A stretch of DNA of 64,000 nt from Rouxiella aceris. GTDB taxonomy: Bacteria > Pseudomonadota > Gammaproteobacteria > Enterobacterales > Enterobacteriaceae. A program made the translations under genes and the position numbers. The stretch covers positions 124,001 to 188,000 of the forward strand of contig NZ_JAADJU010000003.1 of NCBI RefSeq assembly GCF_012933545.1. The letters are read 5' to 3'. A model generated the notes under the pieces. That model saw nothing but the letters and a program-made list of their open reading frames with translations, ran no database searches and was not told the origin of the DNA. How positions within the stretch are numbered: position 1 is the first letter of the stretch; each line of letters opens with the position of its first letter. This document shows positions 19,443-27,933 of this stretch, piece after piece.

Positions 19443-20932
19443 TTCAGCCTCAGATCAAACAGCGGAATACGGGAATCTGCACGGCCGGTAAAGGTGAGGT
19501 TGTCGGCGCTGGCATAGAGTGCGTCCTCCTTATACAACGGGATCAACGGTTGCTGCTGTACCACCAGATCCTGCACCTGCTGCAAAATTTTCTCCCGTTT
19601 CGCTGGATCTACCGTGACCCGGCTGCTGTTAAGCAGGGCATCCAGTTCAGGGGAATTGACCGTTGAATAAGGTTCGCCGGAGTGCAGGATGGGGTAAAGT
19701 GCGGCGTCGGCATCCAGCGTCTGGGTTGAGCCCCACGCCAGCATATATATCGGTGCCTGTTTCTGCGCCGCGACCTGCTGGGTATAGACCGACCATTCCG
19801 GGACTTCAAGCTGGGCTTTTACCCCAATAGCTGCCAGATCCTGGACAATGGCCTGCGCCACGTCAGCGCTGGCGATATAGCGGCGGGGAGCCTGGAAACG
19901 CAGGGTAAAACCTTGGGCATAGCCGGCAGCGGCCAGCAGCGCTTTGGCTTTGGCGATATCCTGGATTGCGGCCGGGATTGGCTGGTAGCCAAAATCTTTC
20001 GGACCGGCCATGGTGCCGGTAGGCGTGCCGAAGCCATGCAACAGATCTCGGGTATAGGCATTGCGATTAAGGGCTAATGACAGTGCCTGACGCACGCGAA
20101 CATCATCTAACGGTTTTTGATCGTTGCGCAAACCGAGATAAATGGTCAGCCCGCCGTTTTTAACCTGCTCAAGATGAATGCCTGGCTTATTTTTTAGCGC
20201 TGGCACCAAATCTGCCGGTACACCATCAACCAGTTGCACTTCGCCAGTCAGTAAGGCGGTGATGCGTGCGGTGGCTTCCGGTATTGGCCGCCAGGTGACG
20301 GTATCGATTGCGGGCTTGCCACGCCAGTAATGGCTATTGGCCTGCATCACCACTTTTTCATCGGGTATAAAGGTTTGCAAGGTATAGGCACCTGAACCGA
20401 CAGGTTTGCGGGCAAATTCCGCCGCCCCGACTTTAGTGACGTAAGCCGGCGGCACAATATAGGTTGGGTAGCGACTCATGCGCGTAGGCAGCAGCGGATC
20501 GGCGCCGCTGGTGTGGATTTTAACCTGATACTCTCCGCTGACTTCCACCGATTTGATGGTACGGATATAGGAAATAGTTGGTGCATGATTGGCGGGATCG
20601 AGAATACGCTCGATAGAGAATTTCACCGCCGCCGCGTTGACCGGTTCGCCGTCGCTAAAGGTGACCCCCTGGCGCAGGGTAAATTCCCAGGTGGAATCAT
20701 CCAACGCTTGCCAACGGGTTGCCAGTCCCGGTTGCAGCTGCATATTGCTGTCGCGCAATACCAGGGTATCAAACAGGTTATCCACCAGCGTGGCGGGTTC
20801 CTTGAGAAAACCGGGATCCATCGCGGTGGCGGAGGTGGTTTGCGCGATCACCAGTTCGGAAGCCAGTGCCGCCGGGGACATGATGCTTATCAACAGCGCC
20901 AGTGAAGCCAGCTTAAATGCAGGTATTCTCAT
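19439..20932 (-). CDS. Periplasmic solute-binding protein, SBP family 5 (system 2)
   Basis: This 497-residue periplasmic receptor begins with a Sec signal peptide (hydrophobic core LASLALLISIMSPAALA, cleavage near residue 24). The mature protein has SATAMDPGFLKEPATLVDNLFDTLVLRD and WEFTLRQGVTFSDGEPVNAAAV, typical of DppA/GsiB-like proteins. It leads a seven-gene minus-strand operon (SBP, two permeases, M20 hydrolase, desulfhydrase, cyclodeaminase-like protein, rhodanese). It diverges from the GntR gene at 21122 over a palindromic operator candidate. Confidence 0.92.
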   Translation of the reverse strand: MRIPAFKLASLALLISIMSPAALASELVIAQTTSATAMDPGFLKEPATLVDNLFDTLVLRDSNMQLQPGLATRWQALDDSTWEFTLRQGVTFSDGEPVNAAAVKFSIERILDPANHAPTISYIRTIKSVEVSGEYQVKIHTSGADPLLPTRMSRYPTYIVPPAYVTKVGAAEFARKPVGSGAYTLQTFIPDEKVVMQANSHYWRGKPAIDTVTWRPIPEATARITALLTGEVQLVDGVPADLVPALKNKPGIHLEQVKNGGLTIYLGLRNDQKPLDDVRVRQALSLALNRNAYTRDLLHGFGTPTGTMAGPKDFGYQPIPAAIQDIAKAKALLAAAGYAQGFTLRFQAPRRYIASADVAQAIVQDLAAIGVKAQLEVPEWSVYTQQVAAQKQAPIYMLAWGSTQTLDADAALYPILHSGEPYSTVNSPELDALLNSSRVTVDPAKREKILQQVQDLVVQQQPLIPLYKEDALYASADNLTFTGRADSRIPLFDLRLK

Positions 20933-21030
20933 CTACGGTCATTCCCAAAGTGAAGCCGCCAGCAAGCTTGACGGAATTAAAGTGAAGTCAATGCGTAACA
21001 ACATGCGTTCAATCAATGTTCAATTCCACA

Positions 21031-21057
21031 ATACATGATATATCCTATATAATGTAT
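21031..21057. promoter_or_regulatory. Palindromic operator candidate between the SBP operon and the GntR gene
   Basis: An interrupted palindrome: outer arms ATACAT/ATGTAT surround TATATCCTATATA. Its reverse complement contains ATATAGGATATAT, identical to the core of the palindrome at 11702-11718. It sits about 65 bp upstream of the GntR start and 100 bp upstream of the SBP start. This is where an autoregulatory GntR site would be expected. Confidence 0.7.
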
Positions 21058-21121
21058 TTTTGGCAAGCTACAGATTAAACCGCAAAAGAAAAGCCATAAT
21101 TTTGCTAAAGGAAAATGCCAT

Positions 21122-21778
21122 ATGTTTGAGATGGAAAAAGCGCAGCGAGTGAGTTTAACCATGCAGGTCGAAGCCAAACTGAAAGGGGCGTTGATTGTCG
21201 GTGGATTAAAACCGGGGGCGCGTCTGGTGACCAAAGATATTGCCGAGCAACTCGGAACCAGCGTTACGCCGGTTCGGGAAGCGTTGCTGAGACTGGTATC
21301 GGCCGGGGCGCTGGATGCCACGCCGGCACAGGCTTTTATGGTGCCGAAAATACCGCTGGCGCGTTATCAGGAAATTACCCTGATCCGCAAAAATCTCGAA
21401 GGTTTGGCCGTATCGCAAGCCTGTGAGCTGATCACCCCGCAGGGATTAGCGCAATTGCAGGCGCTCAATGCGCAGTTTATGGCGGCAAAAGGCGAAAATA
21501 ATGTCGAGCAGGCGTTGCAGGCCAATCGTGCGTTTCGTTTTGCGCTGTATGATGTTGCCGCCATGCCAACGTTGACCGCGTTGATTGAGCAGCTATGGGT
21601 GCAAATTGGTCCCTGTTTTAACTACCTTTACCCGCAGTCTGCGCCAATGGCCCAGGGGCAACATAACTATGACCAGTTACTGCTGGCTCTGGCGGCTGGG
21701 GACAGCAAGCGCTGCGTCAAGTTGATTAATAAATCCATTGATGATGGTGCAGCGATCCTCGAAAAACATTATTTCTGA
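21122..21778 (+). CDS. GntR/FCD-family transcriptional regulator
   Basis: This 218-residue protein has an N-terminal winged helix (PGARLVTKDIAEQLGTSVTPVREALLRLVSAGAL, residues about 35-70). A C-terminal all-helical FCD ligand domain of the FadR subfamily follows. A ribosome site (AAAGGA) lies about 9 nt before the ATG. It is divergent from the SBP-led operon and convergent with the monooxygenase cluster. Its most likely operators are the two ATATAGGATATAT palindromes, which would place both importers and the sulfur enzymes under its control. The ligand is unknown. Confidence 0.9.
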   Translation: MFEMEKAQRVSLTMQVEAKLKGALIVGGLKPGARLVTKDIAEQLGTSVTPVREALLRLVSAGALDATPAQAFMVPKIPLARYQEITLIRKNLEGLAVSQACELITPQGLAQLQALNAQFMAAKGENNVEQALQANRAFRFALYDVAAMPTLTALIEQLWVQIGPCFNYLYPQSAPMAQGQHNYDQLLLALAAGDSKRCVKLINKSIDDGAAILEKHYF

Positions 21779-21787
21779 TTGCTCGCC

Positions 21788-21818
21788 AAAAACAGAACAG
21801 GTGCGCCAGGCACCTGTT
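21788..21818 (-). terminator. Rho-independent terminator of the monooxygenase cluster
   Basis: A perfect 9-bp stem (AACAGGTGC at 21796-21804 and its complement at 21810-21818) with a 5-nt loop. On the minus strand it is followed by CTG and then five T residues. It lies between the convergent GntR gene and the monooxygenase gene. It has a proper T-tract only for minus-strand transcripts. Confidence 0.75.
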
Positions 21819-21845
21819 ACTGATGGTCAGTTTTGCCTTGGCAAC

Positions 21846-23189
21846 TCAGGCGGTCACTTTCTCCGGCTGTCTCTGCCTGGCGGCAAACTGGTTTTCCGGC
21901 TCGCGTAGCCCAAGGTTTTCCCTTAGCGTTTGACCTTCATATTCTCTGCGGTATAACCCCCGGTCTTGTAGCAGCGGGATCACCTGGTCGACAAAGTCAT
22001 CAAACGCCGTTGGCGTGCCGCCGCGCACGATAAAGCCATCCGTCGCTCCTGAGGTAAACCAATATTCCAGACCATCGGCAACATCGCTGGCTGTACCCAG
22101 AAAAGTTGGTCTTGGCGTTGCCGCTTCCAGTGCCGCCTGACGCAGCGTCAGACCGCGCGCTTTGGCATTATGTTTAATTTCGTCAGTAGTGCTGCGAAAG
22201 CTGTTCTGGCCGAGATCGCCAATCTCCGGGAAGGGGGCATCCGGGTCGTGCTGGCTAAAATCGTAATGCTCAAAGTAGCGGCCCAGATAGTCCAGCGCAC
22301 TTGGCAGTGTCACCAGTTCTGCCGTTTGCTGATACTGCCGTTCGGCGTCGCTAAGGCTGTCGCCAATAATCACACTGATCCCCTGGAAAACGCGGATATC
22401 CTCGGCATCACGACCGTTTGCCAGCAGCTGACGTTTGACATCCTGATAGAACTCGCGGGCCAGTTCGGGGGTTTCCTGGCGGGTATAAATGGCATCAGCG
22501 GCTTCGGCGGCAAAGGCTTTGCCCTGTTCCGAGGCTCCGGCCTGAAAGACGATTGGGCGGCCCTGCGGTGAACGGCCGACGTTAAGCGGACCCTGCACTG
22601 AAAAATATTTGCCATGATGATTGAGGGTATGCAGTTTCTCAGCGTCAAAAAACTGGCCGCTGGCCTTATTGCGCACAAAGGCATCTTCTTCCCAGGAGTC
22701 CCATAATCCTTTGACCACGCTGACATATTCACTGGCGATGCGGTAACGCTCGTCGTGCTCTGGGTGTTTATCTCGGGAGAAATTCTTGGCCGAACCTTCC
22801 AGTGGCGATGTCACCACATTCCAGCCGCCACGGCCGCCGCTAAGGTGATCGAGACTGGCAAACTGGCGGGCTACGGTAAAAGGCTCGCTGTAAGAGGTGG
22901 ACAACGTGGCCACCAAACCAATTTTTTGCGTCACCAGCGATAGTGCGGAGAGTAGGGTGATCGGCTCAAAGCGGTTAAGAAAATGGGGTATGGATTTTTC
23001 GGTGATAAACAGTCCATCGGCAACAAACAAGAAATCAAATTTTCCCAGCTCGGCTTTTTGCGCCAATTGCTGGCAGAAGCGGATATTGATACTGGCATCT
23101 GCTACTGCGTCCGGATGGCGCCATGCTGACATATTGCCCGAGGCACCCTGAATAATCGCCCCCAGACGTAACTGCCTTTTCTGACTCAT
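21846..23189 (-). CDS. NtaA/SnaA/DszA-family FMN-dependent monooxygenase
   Basis: This 447-residue luciferase-like (LLM) monooxygenase belongs to the NtaA/SnaA/DszA/CmoO group. It oxidises a substrate with FMNH2 and O2, usually supplied by a separate flavin reductase. Visible family features are the N-terminal [38 protein letters not shown], and [32 protein letters not shown]. Members cleave C-S or C-N bonds of compounds such as N-acetyl-S-alkyl cysteines (CmoO, YxeK/ScmK), nitrilotriacetate or dibenzothiophene sulfone. With a GNAT and an M20 enzyme nearby, the N-acetyl-thioether role is the best inference. No flavin reductase is encoded in the cluster. Confidence 0.9.
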   Translation of the reverse strand: MSQKRQLRLGAIIQGASGNMSAWRHPDAVADASINIRFCQQLAQKAELGKFDFLFVADGLFITEKSIPHFLNRFEPITLLSALSLVTQKIGLVATLSTSYSEPFTVARQFASLDHLSGGRGGWNVVTSPLEGSAKNFSRDKHPEHDERYRIASEYVSVVKGLWDSWEEDAFVRNKASGQFFDAEKLHTLNHHGKYFSVQGPLNVGRSPQGRPIVFQAGASEQGKAFAAEAADAIYTRQETPELAREFYQDVKRQLLANGRDAEDIRVFQGISVIIGDSLSDAERQYQQTAELVTLPSALDYLGRYFEHYDFSQHDPDAPFPEIGDLGQNSFRSTTDEIKHNAKARGLTLRQAALEAATPRPTFLGTASDVADGLEYWFTSGATDGFIVRGGTPTAFDDFVDQVIPLLQDRGLYRREYEGQTLRENLGLREPENQFAARQRQPEKVTA

Positions 23190-23217
23190 TTTGTGTTCCT
23201 TATTTGGTTTGGTAAGG

Positions 23218-23784
23218 CTATGCGGTTAAACCGGCGCGTAATTCGGCAAGTGGGCGGATAATTGGCTTATGTTCCTGGTCAGCAAAGGCTTGCCGGTCGA
23301 GGATCTTGCGTAGATACACCAGCTCAACGCCCAGCGGATTGATGGCGGTGTGAAAAGGTTGATAGCCGCGTCGCAGGTAGAGGTCGGTCAGCCACGGATG
23401 GCGGATAGCCGTCGCCAGATAAACCGCTGGCGCTTTAAGCGTGTCACGCAAAAAAGTCTCTTCAACATAGTGGATAATCTCGCGACCCAATCCCTGACCT
23501 TTCGCCTGTTCCGCGACTGCGAACCAGTGCACAAACGGCCAGGGGGCAAGATGATTTTTTGCCACTGTCCACGGGAAACGGGTGGTCAGCGTGGCGGTTA
23601 AACCACTCTCATTTTCCAGCACATAGGTGCTTTCACTGCGGATCACCTCCCGCACCTCGGCAACGCTGGCGCGGGTAATGGTAAAATGGATATCCTGCGC
23701 AACCAGCGGCGCATAGGCCTGTTGCAATAAACTGTGCAGTGCCGCCGCGTCAGATTCATTGGCAAGACGGATACGTTGGCTCAT
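23218..23784 (-). CDS. GNAT-family N-acetyltransferase
   Basis: This protein of about 188 residues begins [20 protein letters not shown] and has the acetyl-CoA loop [15 protein letters not shown], a clear GNAT motif A. The ATG at 23784 is chosen for its GAGG site 8 nt upstream; the longer reading overlaps the upstream gene. It lies between two LLM monooxygenase genes. By analogy with the SnaA/YxeL step of S-substituted cysteine breakdown, it may N-acetylate the imported compound before oxidation. Confidence 0.87.
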   Translation of the reverse strand: MSQRIRLANESDAAALHSLLQQAYAPLVAQDIHFTITRASVAEVREVIRSESTYVLENESGLTATLTTRFPWTVAKNHLAPWPFVHWFAVAEQAKGQGLGREIIHYVEETFLRDTLKAPAVYLATAIRHPWLTDLYLRRGYQPFHTAINPLGVELVYLRKILDRQAFADQEHKPIIRPLAELRAGLTA

Positions 23785-23794
23785 AGTATTTTCC

Positions 23795-24793
23795 TCACGC
23801 CAGGGCAACGCTGGAGGTGGCTAACAGTTCCAGTGAACGCAGACGCGCCCGAGGCTCGGTCAGCGGCGTATCAATCACAAACTCTTCGATGCCAAATTCT
23901 GCCTGCAACGCCTCCAACTGCTGATGGACCTGTTCGCCGGTGCCGTGCAGCACGTCAGATTGCCGCTGTTCTATCTGATGAGAAGCGGCAGTTGACTGGC
24001 GGATATAGAGCTCGGCCTGTTGCAGACTGGCGACATTAACGCTTTGGCCGTTGCTGTCGGTGACGCGATAACGCTGGCTGTTATCCACCAGACTGGCCGC
24101 TTTGGCTGGAGTTTCGGCAACGATCACCGGCACGGCAAGCAGCGCTCGTTTACCATTGCTGTCGTGGCTATAGGCAGACAGCGCACGGGAAATATCGCGC
24201 TTATCGGCATTAAGATGCGCGGCAAAGACAAAGTCCCAGCCAAGACTGGCCGCCAGGCGAGCGCTTTGCTCGCTGGCCCCTAACAGAAATCGGGAGGCGG
24301 GCTGCGGCGGTTGTGGCGTGGCCGACAGCGAATCTTCCCCTTCTCCCGTTACCGGCACCGACAGCCAGGTATCCAGTTGGCGCAACTGATCGGCAAAATC
24401 GCCCTTGCACGCCGGATCGATGGCGTATTGCAGCGCATGTGTAGCCAGAGGCAAGCCACCGGGGGCTTTGCCAATGCCCAGATCGACACGACCGGGTGCC
24501 AGCGAGGCCAGTTGATTAAAATTTTCCGCCACTTTAAACGGGCTGTAGTGTTGCAGCATCACGCCACCGGAACCGACACGCAGTCGATGAGTGTGCGCCA
24601 GTATCCAGGCGATAACGATTTCCGGGGAAGAGATCGCCAGTTTGTCGGTATTGTGATGCTCTGCCAGCCAAAAACGGTGATAGCCCCAGCGCTCGGCTTT
24701 TTTCGCCAGCTCCAGCGTTCGTTTTAGCGCCCCGGCGGCATCTTCGTATTCATCCAGTGGACTTTTTTCCAGCAAACTCAAACGGTATCCCAT
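23795..24793 (-). CDS. LLM-class flavin-dependent oxidoreductase (MsnO8-like)
   Basis: This 332-residue luciferase-like protein has the single-domain MsnO8/YtmO-type features: LSLLEKSPLDEYEDAAGALKRTL at the N-terminus, HRFWLAEHHNTDKLAISSPEIVIAWI, RVGSGGVMLQHYSPFKVAENF and GRVDLGIGKAPGG. It is the first gene of the three-gene cluster, and its stop overlaps the start region of the GNAT gene. The B. subtilis sulfur-regulated ytm/cmo operon also pairs such a protein with an NtaA-type monooxygenase. Confidence 0.9.
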   Translation of the reverse strand: MGYRLSLLEKSPLDEYEDAAGALKRTLELAKKAERWGYHRFWLAEHHNTDKLAISSPEIVIAWILAHTHRLRVGSGGVMLQHYSPFKVAENFNQLASLAPGRVDLGIGKAPGGLPLATHALQYAIDPACKGDFADQLRQLDTWLSVPVTGEGEDSLSATPQPPQPASRFLLGASEQSARLAASLGWDFVFAAHLNADKRDISRALSAYSHDSNGKRALLAVPVIVAETPAKAASLVDNSQRYRVTDSNGQSVNVASLQQAELYIRQSTAASHQIEQRQSDVLHGTGEQVHQQLEALQAEFGIEEFVIDTPLTEPRARLRSLELLATSSVALA

Positions 24794-25161
24794 CCTGTTC
24801 CCTTATTTTTGCGCAGAGGTAATAACCGCGATTATTGGATAGAGAGTGAAAGGATGTAAAACAACAATAGTTGCTATAAAGTTGCGCAAAATGAGATAAG
24901 TTTTAACTGGATGTAATGGGATTGCGTGTTTTTGGGGGGGCAGGGGCTGGCAAAGTCAGGAGGGGCGACCGCGATGATCTTGATCCAGATAAGGCACGTG
25001 TTATCGAGCTTAAAGGCAATGTTTTGCAATTGATGACGAAGAAAAATTAACCTGGAGTCGAGGGGATATTTCAAGGCTAATACCTGCGATGTCGCCATAT
25101 CCTTACGCGCCCGCAGTGTTAGCTCCTGCCTCTAGTGGACCGCTGGCTACCGTTAAAATAC
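24794..25161. other. Intergenic region without a recognised gene
   Basis: This stretch lies between the monooxygenase cluster promoter and the O-methyltransferase stop. A 74-codon minus-strand reading at 24874-25098 has no family resemblance or good ribosome site. The first 100 bp presumably hold the promoter of the LLM cluster, but I could not identify a convincing -35/-10 pair. The ATATAGGATATAT operator core is absent here. Confidence 0.5.
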
Positions 25162-25845
25162 TTATTGATTTTTCACTATCGATATTGAAAACCCGTCCCA
25201 TCCTTTCTCTCCGACAGTCTGAAGGGCTGTACTTTCTAAACGCGGGTCTGCCGCCATCAAACTCATAAACTCACGTACTCCTTTAACACTTAAATCTGAA
25301 CTATCGCTGTCGATCACTCCACCGCCTCGGACGACATTATCCCCAATTATCAGCGTACCGGGCCGTGATAACTTTATGGCCCATTCCAGATAGCGTGGGT
25401 TATTGGGTTTATCTGCATCAATAAACACCAAATCAAATGGGCCATTTAATGTCGGCAATATATCCAGAGCGCTGCCAATATGTAGATCGATCTGCTTATC
25501 AAGCTGCGCATTACGCCAGTTCTCCCGGGCAACTTTCGCGTGGTCAGGGTTTATTTCCAATGTTGTGATAATACCCTCTGCCGGCAGTGCCTTCGCCATC
25601 CAGGCCGTGCTATAGCCACCTAATGTGCCAATTTCCAATACCCTGCTGGCTTTAGTTAATTGTACTAATAGCGCCAGGAACTTGCCTTGTACCGCTGATA
25701 CGTCGTGTACTGGCAACTGTGCTTTTTTGTTGCACTGGAGAATTTGTTCAAAAGCGGTATCTTGCGGGGCAAGTAGGCGGCCAAAGTAATCATCGACAGC
25801 GGCCCATTGGTGAATATCAGGATTTGGGTAGTCAGGTATTCTCAT
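25162..25845 (-). CDS. SAM-dependent O-methyltransferase, CCoAOMT/COMT-like (family 3)
   Basis: This 227-residue class I methyltransferase has the SAM-binding motif VLEIGTLGGYSTAWMAKALP, an acidic LEINPDHAKVARENW and DLVFIDADKPNNPRYLEWA. The DADK motif with DN further on (GTLIIGDNVVRGG) binds the divalent metal and catechol in this family. A good site (AAGGAT) precedes the ATG by 7 nt. It lies downstream of a hydroxyarylic acid decarboxylase operon on the same strand, so a catecholic or phenolic substrate is possible. Confidence 0.9.
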   Translation of the reverse strand: MRIPDYPNPDIHQWAAVDDYFGRLLAPQDTAFEQILQCNKKAQLPVHDVSAVQGKFLALLVQLTKASRVLEIGTLGGYSTAWMAKALPAEGIITTLEINPDHAKVARENWRNAQLDKQIDLHIGSALDILPTLNGPFDLVFIDADKPNNPRYLEWAIKLSRPGTLIIGDNVVRGGGVIDSDSSDLSVKGVREFMSLMAADPRLESTALQTVGEKGWDGFSISIVKNQ

Positions 25846-26047
25846 TGGTGAAATCCTTACAGGATAGTCATGTGCAGTGAGAGCGCTCAGGACTGGGTAA
25901 GTATTCTGATCTTAATCAGCTTATACTCTCCACTGAAAAGTCGCCATTGTTGCCCTTGGCCGATGACTACAACCCTTATCTCCGCAAAAGTGTTAATTCA
26001 CCCTATCTGCAAGGCCACCGTCCCTGGTAGCCTCATTTAACTACTTC

Positions 26048-26278
26048 TTAATCCTGAGCAAGAAGTGGCGGAATGGCAGGCACTTCCGGAGCTTCATCAA
26101 TGTCCTTTTGCGTCATCCGGAAGGCTTCTGGATAGTGCTCGCGGCTGGTGCGACGCAAGGGTTCGCTATCACGCCAGGTATAGAGGCAGTGCTGACACTG
26201 GTAGACAGTCCAGACATCTTTCACCGGGGACTTGGCCATGACTTCAATATGTTCATCTGCACAACGTGGGCAAATCAT
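26048..26278 (-). CDS. kpdD: Hydroxyarylic acid decarboxylase subunit D
   Basis: This 76-residue zinc-ribbon-like protein has CxxC near the N-terminus (CPRC) and a second pair QCQHC, then LYTWRDSEPLRR. It is the small D subunit (VdcD/YclD/KpdD type) that accompanies the UbiD-like C subunit in non-oxidative decarboxylation of vanillate or 4-hydroxybenzoate. It starts 9 bp after the C subunit stop with a strong AGGAG site. Its exact role in the complex is poorly defined. Confidence 0.88.
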   Translation of the reverse strand: MICPRCADEHIEVMAKSPVKDVWTVYQCQHCLYTWRDSEPLRRTSREHYPEAFRMTQKDIDEAPEVPAIPPLLAQD

Positions 26279-26287
26279 CTGTTTCTC

Positions 26288-27715
26288 CTAATTACGGTTA
26301 GCCAATAATGCCGTCAGTTTTGCTACCCATAGCGCCGTTTCGGGCAGGTCTTTTACCGGTTGGCTATAATGGCCGCGCTTGTCAGGGGCGACCGGCGTCG
26401 TGGCGTCAATAATCAACTTGTCGGTAATACCCGCCGGGCTTGAACCCGGGTCCAGTTCCAGCACCGACATATTCGGCAGTTGTACCAGATCACCCGCCGG
26501 ATTGACCTTGGAAGACAAGGCCCACATCACCTGCGGCAGGTTGAAGGGATCGACATCTTCATCCACCATAATGACCATTTTGACATAGCCTAATCCGTGA
26601 GGAGTGGTCATGGCGCGCAGACCGACAGCACGGGCAAAACCGCCATAGCGTTTTTTGGTGGAGATAATAGCCAGCAGACCATGGGTATACATGGCATTCA
26701 CTGCTTGCACCTCCGGAAATTCGGCCTTGAGTTGCTGATAAAGCGGCACACAAGTGGCTGGCCCAATCAGATAATCAATTTCGGTCCAGGGCATCCCGAG
26801 ATAGAGGGATTCAAAAATGGGTTTTGTACGGTAGGATACTTTGTCGATACGCACTACCGCCATATTGCGACCGCCGGAGTAGTGACCGGTAAATTCACCG
26901 AAAGGCCCCTCGATTTCGCGCTTGCGTCCCTCAATCACCCCTTCAAGGATCACTTCGGAACCCCAGGGCACATCAAAACCGGTCAAGGGCGCGGTAGCAA
27001 TAGGATAGGGGCTTTCGCGCAGTGCACCGGCCATCTCATATTCGGACTGGTCATATTTGAGCGGTGTGGCACCCATTAGCGTAATAATAGGATCGTTACC
27101 CAGGGTAATGGCAATCGGTAGATCTTCACCTCGTTCCTCGGCTTTGTGCAGGTGTAGCGCAATGTCATGCATGGGCACCGGCTGTAACCCCAGCTTGCGT
27201 TTACCTTTCACCTCCATGCGATAAATACCGACGTTCTGCTTGCCGAAGTGCTGTGGGTCGGTGGGATCCCGCGATACCACACAGGCTTTATCCAGATAGA
27301 AGCCACCGTCGCCATCATTTAACCGAAACAGCGGCAGGATCTCGAACAGATTAATATCATCATTATCCAACACATTTTCTGCCCAGGCAGGGTGTTCTCG
27401 CCGTTCTGGAGCCACGGGGAAGTTATCCCAGCGGCGGATAAATTCATCTATCTGCTGTTTAACCGAGGTGTTGGCCGGCAGTCCCATGGATATGGCATGG
27501 TTCTGCCAGGAACCTATGGTATTCATAACAATATGGGCGTCAGTAAACCCTTTAACATTGGTAAAGGAAATTGCCGGTGCGCCTTCGCCAATACGGCCAG
27601 TTGCATTGGCCGCGGCGGCAATATCAGGCTCTGCCTGCACTTCTTCACTAATGTTAAGCAGTTGTCCTTGCTCTTCCAGCGTCTTGAGGAAACTGCGTAG
27701 ATCATCAAAAGCCAT
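26288..27715 (-). CDS. kpdC: UbiD-family hydroxyarylic acid decarboxylase subunit C
   Basis: This 475-residue prenylated-FMN decarboxylase is of the VdcC/KpdC/YclC type. UbiD-family features include GSWQNHAISMGLP, the ITLMGATPLKYDQSEYEMAGAL region, PFGEFTGHYSGGRN and MPWTEIDYLIGPATCVPLYQQL. It decarboxylates 4-hydroxybenzoate, vanillate or similar phenolic acids. A GGAGG site precedes the ATG. The usual B subunit (a UbiX-type flavin prenyltransferase) is not encoded next to it, so prFMN must come from another locus such as ubiX. Confidence 0.93.
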   Translation of the reverse strand: MAFDDLRSFLKTLEEQGQLLNISEEVQAEPDIAAAANATGRIGEGAPAISFTNVKGFTDAHIVMNTIGSWQNHAISMGLPANTSVKQQIDEFIRRWDNFPVAPERREHPAWAENVLDNDDINLFEILPLFRLNDGDGGFYLDKACVVSRDPTDPQHFGKQNVGIYRMEVKGKRKLGLQPVPMHDIALHLHKAEERGEDLPIAITLGNDPIITLMGATPLKYDQSEYEMAGALRESPYPIATAPLTGFDVPWGSEVILEGVIEGRKREIEGPFGEFTGHYSGGRNMAVVRIDKVSYRTKPIFESLYLGMPWTEIDYLIGPATCVPLYQQLKAEFPEVQAVNAMYTHGLLAIISTKKRYGGFARAVGLRAMTTPHGLGYVKMVIMVDEDVDPFNLPQVMWALSSKVNPAGDLVQLPNMSVLELDPGSSPAGITDKLIIDATTPVAPDKRGHYSQPVKDLPETALWVAKLTALLANRN

Positions 27716-27740
27716 GTTTTATCCTCCTGTTAATCATTTT

Positions 27741-27754
27741 GTTCGTACACGAAC
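27741..27754. promoter_or_regulatory. MarR-type operator candidate 1
   Basis: A perfect palindrome GTTCGT-AC-ACGAAC located 26 bp upstream of the decarboxylase start. It shares GTTCG-N4-CGAAC with the second site at 27808-27827. Both lie between the decarboxylase operon and the divergent MarR gene. Confidence 0.72.
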
Positions 27755-27807
27755 TGTATCAGGAGCCTAATCTCTTCGTAGCGGACAAACAAGTGACGAG
27801 ATCATTA

Positions 27808-27827
27808 TTTGTTCGTGAGCGAACAAA
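27808..27827. promoter_or_regulatory. MarR-type operator candidate 2
   Basis: A perfect 8-bp-arm palindrome (TTTGTTCG-TGAG-CGAACAAA) with the same GTTCG-N4-CGAAC core as the site at 27741-27754. The two centres are about 70 bp apart, so one dimer could bind near each divergent promoter. Confidence 0.72.
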
Positions 27828-27933
27828 ATAGTTTGTATGCGCAGGAGTAAAATTTTAACCTGGTAGCGTTTTACAGTATCCTTGCCGTTGGCCAGCCATG
27901 CCTTATGCCATCACCATTAACCAAGGCCATTTT

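Noticed and set aside
24874-25098. 74-codon minus-strand frame in the gap before the O-methyltransferase
   Set aside because: No family pattern, no ribosome site and low-complexity C-terminal part.
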